Shown here one piece after another: positions 26,923 through 35,932 of a DNA stretch of 64,000 nt. The stretch comes from an uncultured Bacteroides sp. (lineage in GTDB: Bacteria; Bacteroidota; Bacteroidia; Bacteroidales; Bacteroidaceae): NCBI GenBank assembly GCA_947074205.1, contig CAMTOQ010000012.1:1-64000 (forward strand), in the 5' to 3' direction. The stretch's first letter is position 1. Every line of letters starts with the position of its first letter. Made by a program: the position numbers and the translations under genes. Below the pieces are notes generated by a model. It saw only the letters and a list, made by a program, of their open reading frames with translations. It was not told the origin of the DNA and ran no database searches.

Positions 26923-27032
26923 GTAGCGGCACAGCCTGCTGTGCCCACATGCCGCACGGGAAAATACAAGGCCATAAATACATGTGTTGTATTGGACGTA
27001 GTGTTGGACGGCACAGCAGGCTGTGCCACTAC
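26923..27032. repeat. 110-bp inverted-repeat element (MITE-like)
   Basis: The ends are 23-bp inverted repeats (26923-26945 and 27010-27032) matching at 22 of 23 positions. Each arm contains an 18-bp near-palindrome of the form GGCACAGC-NN-GCTGTGCC. The 64-base centre has a further inverted pair (AATACAA 26963-26969 with TTGTATT 26987-26993), so the whole element can fold into one long hairpin. It has no coding potential and no T-run. Confidence 0.7.
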
Positions 27033-27224
27033 TGTTATCCAGATGTTGATAGATACGGTCACGAGAAAGATAATATCAAAAATGGGCAGATATCTTTCAA
27101 TTCATAACATGCACAGCCTTACAAAAGAAAGCAAATAAGATTAAACACAAACCTACTTACAATTCGAAAGCAAATAGGCGAAATATAACAGAAAAACAGA
27201 CATTTATAATTAATAAAGCACATA

Positions 27225-27324
27225 AATAGGGCGTTTTAGCTACCAAAACACCTGTTTCAAATCAAAAGCAAATCCATTATCAATCTTTAACAAAAGAAAC
27301 TTTCGTCACCAAAAACGCCCTATT
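27225..27324. repeat. Separated 13-bp inverted repeat
   Basis: AATAGGGCGTTTT at 27225-27237 is exactly complementary to 27312-27324, with 74 bases between them. The interior is AT-rich and non-coding. It could be the ends of a small degenerate element or the base of a long RNA stem. Confidence 0.55.
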
Positions 27325-27454
27325 ATCCTCTTGACATATATCAATTTTGGCCTTTTGGTGAACTTTCGTGTGTCAATATGTAATCTGAAGCTACTTTTTG
27401 GAACTTGTAGGGCAGCTTGCCTCTATCATATAGTCAGAAAATAAACGTAAAATC

Positions 27455-27486
27455 TTGCATTGTTTCAAACTTTCGCTTTATATTTG
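27455..27486 (+). promoter_or_regulatory. Promoter of the DUF3836-like gene
   Basis: TTG at 27455-27457 and TATATTTG at 27479-27486 have a 21-base spacer, a good match to the Bacteroidetes consensus. The predicted leader is about 55 bases and A-rich. Confidence 0.6.
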
Positions 27487-27546
27487 CCTCAGAAATCAAA
27501 AACAAACAAATCATTTTGATAATAACAATCTAAAAATAACTAAGCC

Positions 27547-27936
27547 ATGAAAACTAAATTCTTATTCAAAACAATCTTTGCAGCAGTTGCTATTATGATG
27601 AGTGTATCATTTGTATCGGCTCGTGGTTTCGACGGGAATCTAATCCACAACATCGAAGAAGTTGATGGAGTAATGGTAGCCCAAACCGTATACAAGAAAG
27701 ATGGCAACACGCTAAGCAACTACATGAAATACAATTATAAATACGATGATCAAAAGCGCATGACTGAGAGCGAAACTCAAAAGTGGAACGCTAGCAAGAA
27801 CAACTGGCAAAGCGATCTTCGTGTGACTTACACATATAGCGGTAAAACCGTTACTACTAGCTACTACAAATGGGATAGCAAAAAGAAAACATTTGTATTG
27901 GCTCCTGAAATGACCGTTACAATGGACATAATGTAA
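27547..27936 (+). CDS. Small secreted protein, DUF3836-like
   Basis: This 129-aa protein has a clean signal peptide (Lys-rich start, hydrophobic core, cleavage after about VSA at 25). The mature part is rich in Tyr, Lys and Thr with repeated beta-strand patterns (YNYKYDDQKRMTES, then VTYTYSGKTVTTSYYKWD). Composition and pattern resemble DUF3836, a family of short Bacteroides exported proteins of unknown function. It has its own promoter and terminator, so it is a single-gene unit, and it sits in the accessory-looking interval. The family match is from recall. Confidence 0.7.
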   Translation: MKTKFLFKTIFAAVAIMMSVSFVSARGFDGNLIHNIEEVDGVMVAQTVYKKDGNTLSNYMKYNYKYDDQKRMTESETQKWNASKNNWQSDLRVTYTYSGKTVTTSYYKWDSKKKTFVLAPEMTVTMDIM

Positions 27937-28026
27937 AAAACAAAAACTCTAACAACCAATCTTTTTATAACAACCTCTCTCTAATAAGATTAAAACACTA
28001 GAAATAACAAAGAAAAAATAGTGGAT

Positions 28027-28061
28027 AGTGCTGCGCTTGCGATAAGTGTGGCACTTTTTTT
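28027..28061 (+). terminator. Intrinsic terminator after the DUF3836-like gene
   Basis: An eight-pair stem (28027-28034 with 28048-28055, two G-T wobbles) is followed by seven T residues, 90 bases downstream of the stop codon. Confidence 0.65.
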
Positions 28062-28175
28062 ATCTGCATACATCAATGAAGTGCAAAAGTCCTTTCACTC
28101 TGTTATAAGAATCCTACTATCAGAAACAATCTCGTAATATTGCTCGTTAAATAGCTGATAAGCGCAAATATTGAT

Positions 28176-28183
28176 TATCTTTG
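28176..28183 (+). promoter_or_regulatory. -7 promoter box of serine acetyltransferase
   Basis: TATCTTTG is an exact match. Its position excludes translation starts at or before 28181 and supports the ATG at 28223. Confidence 0.5.
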
Positions 28184-28222
28184 CACTCAATAAAAAGATT
28201 TATAAGGACATACACGAAGCTA

Positions 28223-29122
28223 ATGAGTTCATTAAACTTCACCAACATGTTGACAAAAGCCGTCGATGAGCTTTCGGAGAGCCAATCGTACAAGGGACTG
28301 TTCCACCAACACAGAGATGGTGAACCGCTGCCTTCTGCCCGTGTGCTACGCGAAATCATTGACCTTTCACGCGCTATTCTTTTCCCCGGCTACTTTGGTA
28401 ACTCTACCATCAACAGCCACACCATCAACTACCACATCGGAGTAAACGTAGAAACGTTGTTCAATCTGCTCACCGAACAGATCTTAGCAGGTCTTTGTTT
28501 TGCGGGAAGCGGAGATTGCGACTGTCTTAGCGAGCCTAAACGCGAAGAAGCTGCACGATTATCGGCTGCCTTCATCAGCCGTCTTCCTGCGCTACGACAT
28601 ATTTTGGCTACCGATGTAGAGGCCGCCTACAATGGCGACCCAGCTGCCGAAAGCTTTGGCGAGGTAATCTGCTGTTATCCTGCTATTAAGGCTATCAGCA
28701 ACTATCGTATAGCTCACGAACTTCTGAAACTCAACGTACCACTGATTCCACGCATCATCACCGAGATGGCGCATAGCGAAACAGGTATAGATATACATCC
28801 TGCCGCACAGATTGGAGGCTACTTCACCATCGACCACGGCACAGGTGTAGTGATTGGTGCTACCAGCATCATTGGCAACAATGTGAAGCTCTACCAAGGG
28901 GTGACTCTTGGAGCAAAAAGTTTCCCTCTCGACGAAGATGGCAAGCCAATAAAAGGCATTGCACGTCACCCTATCTTGGAAGATGACGTGATCGTCTACT
29001 CCAATGCCACTATCCTAGGCCGCATCACCATCGGTGCAGGGGCCACAGTGGGCGGCAATATTTGGGTGACAGAGAACATTCCTGCCGGTGCGCGCATCGT
29101 GCAGCCTAAAGCAAAGAAATAG
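28223..29122 (+). CDS. Serine O-acetyltransferase
   Basis: This enzyme acetylates L-serine with acetyl-CoA to give O-acetylserine, the first step of cysteine synthesis. The 299-aa protein has an N-terminal helical domain and a C-terminal left-handed beta-helix of hexapeptide repeats (GIDIHPAAQIGGYFTIDHG, then VVIGATSIIGNNVKLYQGV), with the catalytic His-Asp pair in the DHGTG region. It is longer than EpsC-type enzymes and typical of Bacteroidetes. Start 28223 is chosen because the -7 box lies across the earlier candidate. No cysteine synthase gene is adjacent. Confidence 0.92.
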   Translation: MSSLNFTNMLTKAVDELSESQSYKGLFHQHRDGEPLPSARVLREIIDLSRAILFPGYFGNSTINSHTINYHIGVNVETLFNLLTEQILAGLCFAGSGDCDCLSEPKREEAARLSAAFISRLPALRHILATDVEAAYNGDPAAESFGEVICCYPAIKAISNYRIAHELLKLNVPLIPRIITEMAHSETGIDIHPAAQIGGYFTIDHGTGVVIGATSIIGNNVKLYQGVTLGAKSFPLDEDGKPIKGIARHPILEDDVIVYSNATILGRITIGAGATVGGNIWVTENIPAGARIVQPKAKK

Positions 29123-29126
29123 AGTT

Positions 29127-29165
29127 CGCCACGGTGTGACGATCGACGATGTACCCACCGTTGCG
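29127..29165. repeat. Inverted repeat after serine acetyltransferase
   Basis: A ten-base stem (29127-29136 with 29156-29165, one mismatch) lies four bases after the stop codon. It has no T-run, so termination is uncertain; it may protect the 3' end of the mRNA. Confidence 0.4.
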
Positions 29166-29254
29166 CGAAATAGAAAATATTTAAACTATCCATTAACTAA
29201 AACAGCCAGGCTCACAGAGAAGAGACTCTACCGGCACTAGGCACACTATTCATT

Positions 29255-30952
29255 ATGAGTGAACAATTTGAGATGATAGCCAAAACCTTTCAGGGATTAG
29301 AAACCGTATTGGCAGAAGAGTTGATGAACCTAGGCGCAAACGATATCCAAATCGGACGCCGTATGGTATCTTTCAGCGGTGACAAAGCGATGATGTACAA
29401 AGCCAACTTCTGCCTGCGTACTGCTATCCGCATTTTGAAACCGATCAAGAACTTCAAGGCAAAGACTGCCGATGAGGTATATGAAGAGGTTAAGAACTTC
29501 CCTTGGGAGGAAATATTGGACGCTAAAAAGACTTTTGCAGTAGATGCAGTGGTGTTTAGCGAAGAATTCAGACACTCTAAGTTTGTGTCCTATAAGGTAA
29601 AAGATGCTATCGTGGACTACTTCCGCGAAAAGACCGGCGAACGTCCATCGGTTCGCATCAACAAGCCTGATGTATTGATTCATATTCATATCGCACAGCA
29701 CGACTGTTCGTTGGCGCTCGACTCATCGGGCGAATCGCTTCACCGTCGTGGCTACCGCCAAGAGGCTGTAGAAGCTCCTCTAAACGAGGTATTGGCTGCG
29801 GGTATGATCTTAATGACCGGCTGGAAAGGCGAATGTGACTTGATCGACCCTATGTGTGGTTCGGGCACAATTCCTATTGAAGCGGCACTTATCGCTCGCA
29901 ACATCTATCCGGGCGTATTCCGTAAAGAGTTTGCTTTTGAGAAGTGGAACGACTTCAACCAAGAACTTTTCGACGAGATATACAACGACGATAGCCAAGA
30001 ACGTGAATTCGAACATAAGATCTATGGCTTCGACAACAACCCTAAGGCACACGAGATTGCTCTATTCAATGTAAAAGCAGCTGGTGTATCGCGCGATATC
30101 GTGTTGAAGGTTCAACCTATCCAACAATTTACAAAACCCGCTGAGAAAGCGTTGATGGTAACCAATCCTCCTTACGGAGAGCGTATCTCTACCAACGACC
30201 TTCTTGGACTTTACAAGATTATCGGCACCAAGCTGAAACATGAATTTAGCGGCAACGATGCTTGGATTCTATCCTATCGCGAAGAGTGTTTCGAACAAAT
30301 CGGCTTGAAACCTAGCGAGAAGATTGAACTTTACAATGGTGCACTAGAGTGCCAATTCCGTAAATATGAGCTGTTTGATGGTCGTTACAAAGATTTCAAA
30401 ACAGAACTAAACGAGAATGGCGAAGAGGTTGCAACAGGCGAAGAAGGCGATAAACCTAAATATGAACGCCGCGAACCAAGAGAACGTAGCGAAAGAGGCG
30501 AACGCCGTAGCTTTGGCGACCGCAAACCACGCGAAGGTGGCGAACGTCGCAGTTTTGGCGATCGTAAACCACGCGAAGGCGGTGAACGTCGTAGTTTTGG
30601 CGACCGTGCACCACGTGAAGGTGGAGAACGTCGTAGCTTTGGCGACCGTAAGCCACGCGAGGATGGCGAAAGACGCCCATTCAGATCACGCGAAGATGGC
30701 GAACGTCGCAGCTTTGGCGACCGTAAACCACGCGAAGACGGTGAAAGACGCCCATTCAGATCGCGCGAAGGTGGCGAACGTCGCAGCTTTGGCGACCGCA
30801 AACCACGCGAGGATGGCGAAAGACGCTCATTCAGATCACGCGAAGGCGGCGAACGTCGTAGCTTTGGTGATCGTGCACCACGCGAACCAAAAAGCCGTGA
30901 AACACTAAGAGAAGAGCGTAAGAATCTTTTCGATAAAGGCACTAATGAATAA
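29255..30952 (+). CDS. THUMP-domain rRNA methyltransferase (RlmL-like) with repeat tail
   Basis: This protein resembles the N-terminal half of E. coli RlmL, which makes N2-methylguanosine in 23S rRNA. Residues 1-155 contain the THUMP RNA-binding domain; the class I SAM fold has DPMCGSGTIPIEAA and the catalytic NPPYGERI typical of amino-group methylation of guanine. The methyltransferase core ends near residue 385. The last 150 residues are low complexity, dominated by Arg, Glu, Gly and Ser repeats, and are not in the usual family length of about 385-400 aa. The exact target base is inferred. Confidence 0.9.
   Translation: MSEQFEMIAKTFQGLETVLAEELMNLGANDIQIGRRMVSFSGDKAMMYKANFCLRTAIRILKPIKNFKAKTADEVYEEVKNFPWEEILDAKKTFAVDAVVFSEEFRHSKFVSYKVKDAIVDYFREKTGERPSVRINKPDVLIHIHIAQHDCSLALDSSGESLHRRGYRQEAVEAPLNEVLAAGMILMTGWKGECDLIDPMCGSGTIPIEAALIARNIYPGVFRKEFAFEKWNDFNQELFDEIYNDDSQEREFEHKIYGFDNNPKAHEIALFNVKAAGVSRDIVLKVQPIQQFTKPAEKALMVTNPPYGERISTNDLLGLYKIIGTKLKHEFSGNDAWILSYREECFEQIGLKPSEKIELYNGALECQFRKYELFDGRYKDFKTELNENGEEVATGEEGDKPKYERREPRERSERGERRSFGDRKPREGGERRSFGDRKPREGGERRSFGDRAPREGGERRSFGDRKPREDGERRPFRSREDGERRSFGDRKPREDGERRPFRSREGGERRSFGDRKPREDGERRSFRSREGGERRSFGDRAPREPKSRETLREERKNLFDKGTNE
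30500..30892 (+). repeat. In-frame tandem repeats coding an Arg-rich tail
   Basis: Seven long units of 42 bases (ERRSFGDR[K/A]PRE[G/D]G) and three short units of 33 bases (ERR[P/S]FRSRE[D/G]G) are joined in the order four long, then short-long three times. The second part therefore has a 75-base higher-order period. All units keep the reading frame. Synonymous differences between units show they are not freshly duplicated. Confidence 0.85.
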
Positions 30953-30973
30953 CTTTAAAGTGTAATATAAAAT

Positions 30974-31003
30974 GCAGGCAGGCCCACAAAGCCTGTCTGC
31001 TTT
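30974..31003 (+). terminator. Hairpin after the RNA methyltransferase gene
   Basis: A ten-base stem (30974-30983 with 30991-31000, one G-T wobble) with a seven-base loop is followed by only three T residues, so it may be a weak terminator. Confidence 0.5.
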
Positions 31004-31022
31004 AACCTAGAAAAAACGGAAA

Positions 31023-33152
31023 ATGAAACTAAGGAGATCACTACTAGGGCTATTTGCCTTGCTATCTATCTGTATGACCGCACAAAACACTAAACTACCC
31101 ACTTTGGAGGACCTGATACCGGGAGGTGCTACTTACCGCTTTGCCGAGAATATCTATAACCTGCAGTTTTGGGGCGATAACTATGTGTTGCCCGGCATTG
31201 AGGAGATGACTATCGTTAACCCTAAAACGGGGAAAACACTCTACAACGTGACGCTAGACCAGGTGAACACCACTCTCGAAGCGGCCGACCTACTTCCTAT
31301 CAAACATTTCTACTCTGTGACCTTTCCATGGTCCGACCAACCCGACATGCTTATCAGCAAACCCGGGAAATATATACTTTACAACTTTGCTACCAATAAG
31401 ATTGACCGTGTCATTGATCTGCATGCCGATGGGATGAATCAAGACTTCAACAACGAAAGCAAACATGTGGCTTTCACGAAGAAGAACAATCTATATGTGG
31501 ACGACAAACGCATCACCGACAACCCAGAAGGCGTGGTTAGCGGACAATCTGTTCACCGCAACGAGTTCGGTATCTCTAAGGGCACATTCTGGAGTCCTAA
31601 GGGCGATAAACTAGCTTTCTACCACATGGACGAAAGCATGGTGAGCGAATATCCTCTTGTAGATGTAACTGCCCGTGTAGCCGAACCTAACAACATTCGC
31701 TACCCCATGGCCGGCATGACTAGCCACAAGGTACAAGTAGGGGTATACAATCCTGCCACTCAGGAGACTATCTTCCTGAACACAGGCGATGTTACCGACC
31801 GTTACTTCAGCAATGTGTCGTGGAGTCCTGACGGTTCGAAAATCTATCTTATAGAGCTGAACCGCGACCAAAATGAAGCTAAACTTTGTCGCTTTGATGC
31901 TACATCTGGCCAATTGGAAACAGTACTGCTAGAAGAGAAGCACGACAAATACGTAGAGCCCCAAAACCCTATCATCTTCTTGCCTTGGAATGATAAGCAG
32001 TTTATCTATCAAAGTCAAAAAGACGGCTTCAACCATCTCTATCTTTACGATACGGATGGCAAATTTATCAAACAACTGACGCAAGGCGACTGGTTGGTGC
32101 AAGAGGTGCTGGGCTTTAATGCTAAAACAAAAGAGGTAATAATTGCCTCTACAGAACTTTCTCCATTAGATCGTAGCATCTATCGTGTGAATGTGAATAC
32201 CGGCAAACGCACTGCTATTGGTAGCAGCAAAGGTGTGCATCGCGCGCAACTAAGCCAATCGGGCGAATGGGTGCTTGACAACTACTCTACTCCTATCGAT
32301 GCCCGCAACATCGAATTGATCAATACAAAAAGCAATAAGTCCACTCGCCTACTTACAGCGGCCAATCCGTATGCAGAGTTTGATATGCCTACCGTTGAGA
32401 TGGGTACCATTAAAGCGGCCGATGGAGTGACCGACCTCTACTACCGCCTGATTAAACCTGCTGATTTTGACAGCACTAAGGTCTATCCAGCAATCGTGTA
32501 TGTATATGGTGGCCCTCATGCGCAAATGATTAACAACAGCTTTAACAACAGTGCTCGTGGATGGGACTTATATATGGCCAACAAGGGCTACATCATGCTT
32601 ACGGTAGACAATCGTGGCAGTAGCAACCGTGGTTTAGAATTTGAAAATGCAACCTTCCGCAACCTAGGTATCGAGGAAGGTAAAGACCAAGTAAAAGGAG
32701 TGGAGTTGCTCCAATCTCTTCCTTACGTAGATGCCAACCGCATCGGTATTCATGGCTGGAGCTTTGGTGGACACATGACTACAGCTCAGCTACTTCGCTA
32801 CCCCGAACTCTATAAAGTAGGCGTTGCCGGCGGGCCGGTAATAGACTGGGGCTACTACGAAGTGATGTATGGCGAACGCTATATGGACACGCCCGAGACG
32901 AATCCCGAAGGCTACGAAGCCGGCAATCTCAACAACTTGGCAGGCAACCTTAAAGGTCGCTTACTAATGATACATGATGACCAAGACGATACCTGTGTGC
33001 CACAGCATACACTATCATTCATGAAGGCTTGCGTGGACGCTCGCACCTATCCCGACCTGTTTATCTATCCTGGGCACAAGCACAACGTAATGGGCCGCGA
33101 CCGTGTGCATCTGCACGAAGTTATCACCCGCTATTTTGAAGATCATTTATAA
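31023..33152 (+). CDS. S9 prolyl dipeptidyl peptidase (DPP IV)
   Basis: This exported serine peptidase releases X-Pro dipeptides from peptides in the periplasm. A signal peptide ends near residue 20 (MTAQ). Residues about 90-470 form the beta-propeller, followed by the alpha/beta-hydrolase with Ser580 in GWSFGGH, Asp655 in HDDQDD and His687 in GHKHNV. The 709-aa length fits bacterial DPP IV. With the S46 peptidase at 5-7 kb it points to dipeptide-based nitrogen and carbon use. It is followed 25 bases later by purD. Confidence 0.93.
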   Translation: MKLRRSLLGLFALLSICMTAQNTKLPTLEDLIPGGATYRFAENIYNLQFWGDNYVLPGIEEMTIVNPKTGKTLYNVTLDQVNTTLEAADLLPIKHFYSVTFPWSDQPDMLISKPGKYILYNFATNKIDRVIDLHADGMNQDFNNESKHVAFTKKNNLYVDDKRITDNPEGVVSGQSVHRNEFGISKGTFWSPKGDKLAFYHMDESMVSEYPLVDVTARVAEPNNIRYPMAGMTSHKVQVGVYNPATQETIFLNTGDVTDRYFSNVSWSPDGSKIYLIELNRDQNEAKLCRFDATSGQLETVLLEEKHDKYVEPQNPIIFLPWNDKQFIYQSQKDGFNHLYLYDTDGKFIKQLTQGDWLVQEVLGFNAKTKEVIIASTELSPLDRSIYRVNVNTGKRTAIGSSKGVHRAQLSQSGEWVLDNYSTPIDARNIELINTKSNKSTRLLTAANPYAEFDMPTVEMGTIKAADGVTDLYYRLIKPADFDSTKVYPAIVYVYGGPHAQMINNSFNNSARGWDLYMANKGYIMLTVDNRGSSNRGLEFENATFRNLGIEEGKDQVKGVELLQSLPYVDANRIGIHGWSFGGHMTTAQLLRYPELYKVGVAGGPVIDWGYYEVMYGERYMDTPETNPEGYEAGNLNNLAGNLKGRLLMIHDDQDDTCVPQHTLSFMKACVDARTYPDLFIYPGHKHNVMGRDRVHLHEVITRYFEDHL

Positions 33153-33177
33153 CAACCATAACTCACTTTATATTCGT

Positions 33178-34452
33178 ATGAAAATCTTATTATTAGGCTC
33201 TGGTGGCCGCGAACACGCTTTAGCTTGGAAGATTGCTCAAAGCCCTAAAGTTGAAAAACTATATATCGCTCCGGGTAATGCAGGTACTGCACTGGTAGGC
33301 GAGAATCTGCCTATTAAAGCTACCGACTTCGAAGCTTTGAAAGCTTTCGTTTTGAACGAAAAGGTAGATATGATTGTGGTAGGTCCTGAAGATCCATTGG
33401 TGAAAGGTATCTACAACTATTTCAGCACTCAACCCGAAACTTGTCATATCCCGGTTATTGGTCCATCGAAAGAGGGTGCCACACTAGAGGGTAGCAAAGA
33501 CTTTGCAAAAGCATTTATGCAACGTCACAACATCCCTACAGCTCGCTACAAGAGTATCACTAAAGACAATCTAGAAGAAGGTTTGGCTTTCTTAGAAGAA
33601 CTAGAAGCACCTTATGTGTTGAAGGCTGATGGTCTTTGCGCCGGTAAGGGTGTGTTGATTCTTCCTACGCTTGAAGAGGCAAAGAAAGAGCTTCAAGAGA
33701 TGCTTAGCGGTATGTTTGGCGACGCTTCGGCTACTGTGGTTATCGAAGAGTTTCTTAGCGGTATCGAATGCAGCGTATTTGTATTGAGCGACGGTACAAA
33801 CTACAAGATATTGCCTGTAGCAAAAGACTATAAACGTATTGGCGAAGGCGATAAAGGCCTAAACACAGGCGGTATGGGTAGTGTAACTCCCGTTCCATTT
33901 GCCGATGAGGTGTTTATGGAGAAAGTACGCACTCGCATCATCGAGCCAACTGTAAACGGTCTACGTGCCGAAAATATTGACTATAAAGGCTTCATCTTCC
34001 TTGGTCTTATCAAAGTGAAAGAAGAGCCAATGGTGATTGAATACAACGTTCGTATGGGCGATCCAGAGACTGAGAGCGTGATGCTACGTATCAAGAGCGA
34101 CTTGGTAGACCTCCTAGAAGGTGTAGCCGAAGGCAACCTCGACACGAAGACGCTGGAGATGGATCCACGTGTGGCAGCTTGTGTGATGATGGTAAGCGGT
34201 GGCTACCCAGAACACTACGACAAAGGCTTCGAAATTACAGGCCTTGACGAAGCGGCTAAAACCGACAGCATCGTGTTCCACGCAGGTACTACTTTCAAAG
34301 ATGGTAAAGTGGTGACCGACGGTGGTCGTGTAATCGCTATCAGCTCGTATGGCGACACAAAAGAGGAAGCATTAGCGAAGAGTTATAAAGTGGCAGAGAT
34401 GATTCAATTCGAGAAGAAGAATTATCGCCGCGATATCGGTTTTGACTTGTAA
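33178..34452 (+). CDS. purD: Phosphoribosylamine-glycine ligase
   Basis: PurD joins glycine to phosphoribosylamine with ATP to give GAR, the second step of purine synthesis. The 424-aa ATP-grasp protein begins [18 protein letters not shown], the typical GARS start, and has [13 protein letters not shown] and [12 protein letters not shown], the ATP-grasp and metal motifs. An upstream in-frame ATG at 33103 lies inside the peptidase gene and is rejected. The stop codon overlaps the next start by one base. No other pur gene is adjacent. Confidence 0.97.
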   Translation: MKILLLGSGGREHALAWKIAQSPKVEKLYIAPGNAGTALVGENLPIKATDFEALKAFVLNEKVDMIVVGPEDPLVKGIYNYFSTQPETCHIPVIGPSKEGATLEGSKDFAKAFMQRHNIPTARYKSITKDNLEEGLAFLEELEAPYVLKADGLCAGKGVLILPTLEEAKKELQEMLSGMFGDASATVVIEEFLSGIECSVFVLSDGTNYKILPVAKDYKRIGEGDKGLNTGGMGSVTPVPFADEVFMEKVRTRIIEPTVNGLRAENIDYKGFIFLGLIKVKEEPMVIEYNVRMGDPETESVMLRIKSDLVDLLEGVAEGNLDTKTLEMDPRVAACVMMVSGGYPEHYDKGFEITGLDEAAKTDSIVFHAGTTFKDGKVVTDGGRVIAISSYGDTKEEALAKSYKVAEMIQFEKKNYRRDIGFDL

Positions 34453-35459
34453 TGGCAAGAAAAAACTTTCAAAGCAATGTAGCGACAGGCAGATGGACAC
34501 TGCCTGTCGTTATCATGGCAAGTGCCTTGTTCTGGGGTACAACGGCCATCATCTTCCCTACTCCAACACCCGACACAACAGGTAGTTACCCTTTGTGGCT
34601 CACTACAAACCTATCTCTTGTCTTGCCTAAATGGGCAGGCCAGATCATAACCTTTCTGCTCTATGCATTGATCGGTAACCTGCTCATCGAGCTAAACAAT
34701 AAGTTTGCCATCATCCGTACCCGAGCTACCGTTCAAACCTCATTCTTCTATCTGCTGATTGCGGTTTGCCCCTTCGTTCATCAGATTTATACGGGGAGTC
34801 TTGCCGCTCTTGGCATGTTCCTAGCCCTCTTTTTTATTTTCAGAAGCTATCAATCGCCATCCGGCAATAGCGATTTTTTCAATTCGTTTTGTTTCATCGG
34901 AGGAACGAGTCTTTTCTTTCCACAAATACTCTATTTAGCTCCTTTTTGGTTACTATCAGCAGCTAAGTTTCAACCGCTTAGTCTACGCAACCTTTGCTCG
35001 GCTATTATAGGTCTTATATTCCCTTATTGGTTTCTATTTGGCTATGCTTTCTTTTGGGGAGATATAACGCTATTCTATCAACCCTTCATCGACTTAACCA
35101 CCTTTACACCGTCTTTTCAGCTGAGTCAATGTTCGTGGAACGAGATCGTTGTGTATGCCTATATGTTGCTTCTCTATCTAGCTGCGATAGTGCACCGTGT
35201 GCTCAATGGACATCGTAACAATATACGTACCAGTGCGTTTCTAGATTTTCTGATCACAGTATCATTCTTTATTTTTGCTTTGGGATTAATTCAACCCGAG
35301 CTCAGTATCAGTCTGCTACCAGTGCTCACCCTATTCATTAGTATTCTCATTGGCCAAGTGTTTTCTACGACTAACACCAAGGCCTCTAATATATTTTTCA
35401 TTGCCTCACTAGCCATGCTTTTATTCTTATTCGCTTTTAACCTATGGATGCCTTTTTAG
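34452..35459 (+). CDS. Unknown polytopic membrane protein
   Basis: I do not recognise this 335-aa protein. It has eight or nine hydrophobic segments spread over the whole length (for example about 20-37, 60-78, 93-112, 145-170, 180-205, 232-253, 268-290, 312-332) and no soluble domain. No catalytic motif is evident. The ATG overlaps the purD stop (TAATG), and its end overlaps the next gene by 16 bases, so it is translationally linked to both. Similar unannotated membrane proteins follow purD in Bacteroidetes, as far as I recall. Confidence 0.7.
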   Translation: MARKNFQSNVATGRWTLPVVIMASALFWGTTAIIFPTPTPDTTGSYPLWLTTNLSLVLPKWAGQIITFLLYALIGNLLIELNNKFAIIRTRATVQTSFFYLLIAVCPFVHQIYTGSLAALGMFLALFFIFRSYQSPSGNSDFFNSFCFIGGTSLFFPQILYLAPFWLLSAAKFQPLSLRNLCSAIIGLIFPYWFLFGYAFFWGDITLFYQPFIDLTTFTPSFQLSQCSWNEIVVYAYMLLLYLAAIVHRVLNGHRNNIRTSAFLDFLITVSFFIFALGLIQPELSISLLPVLTLFISILIGQVFSTTNTKASNIFFIASLAMLLFLFAFNLWMPF

Positions 35460-35920
35460 ATACCATTGTACAAATCCTCATCAATTGGGGGATACTAGGT
35501 CTGTTTCTTTCGGCCTTACTAGCGGGAAGTGTGTTCCCGTTTAGCTCAGAATTAGTGCTTGTGGCCGTGGCTCAAGCCGGACTAAACCCATGGCTGTGCC
35601 TAATGGCAGCAACCGCTGGCAACGTATTGGGTGGGATGACCTGCTACTGGATGGGCCATCTCGGGAAATTAGAATGGGTGGAGAAACATTTCCATATCAA
35701 GAAGGAAAAAGTGATGAAGATGGAAAAGTCTCTTCAAGGGAAAGGGGCATGGATGGCCATTTTTGCCTTCCTCCCTATTATTGGGAGCGTTCTTTCGGTA
35801 GCTTTAGGCTTTATGCGAGCCAATGTGCCTATCACGGTTGTTGCTATGGCTATCGGCAAGTTTATACGCTATGCCATCATCCTGTTTGCTGTAAACGGTG
35901 CTATTAGCGCCCTATTTTAA
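35444..35920 (+). CDS. YqaA/DedA-like membrane protein
   Basis: This 158-aa inner-membrane protein has the VTT/SNARE-associated fold of the DedA superfamily, in the short YqaA branch. It contains PFSSELVLVAVAQAGLNPW, GNVLGGMTCYWMGH and FLPIIGSVLSVALGFMRAN, the conserved family segments with re-entrant loops. DedA relatives are linked to lipid flipping and envelope homeostasis; that role is inferred here. It overlaps the preceding gene by 16 bases and is 12 bases before mnmD. Confidence 0.85.
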   Translation: MDAFLDTIVQILINWGILGLFLSALLAGSVFPFSSELVLVAVAQAGLNPWLCLMAATAGNVLGGMTCYWMGHLGKLEWVEKHFHIKKEKVMKMEKSLQGKGAWMAIFAFLPIIGSVLSVALGFMRANVPITVVAMAIGKFIRYAIILFAVNGAISALF

Positions 35921-35932
35921 AAGATTGTAGCG

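Larger units (their letters stand above)
26622..27546. other. 925-base intergenic region with inverted repeats
   Basis: No convincing gene lies here. From left to right it holds AT-rich upstream sequence of the unknown membrane protein, a 110-bp inverted-repeat element (26923-27032), a second inverted-repeat pair (27225-27237 and 27312-27324), and the promoter and leader of the small secreted protein gene. A reverse open frame at 26811-27062 is mainly the inverted repeat read as protein and is rejected. Confidence 0.6.

Noticed and set aside
26811..27062. Reverse open frame of 83 codons in the intergenic region.
   Set aside because: It is mostly the 110-bp inverted-repeat element read as protein; there is no promoter or recognisable domain.
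30385..30942. Antisense open frame of 185 codons opposite the methyltransferase tail.
   Set aside because: It results from the repeated Arg codons on the other strand and only mirrors the tail.
33103..33177. Earlier start for purD at 33103.
   Set aside because: It lies inside the peptidase gene and adds residues not found in PurD.
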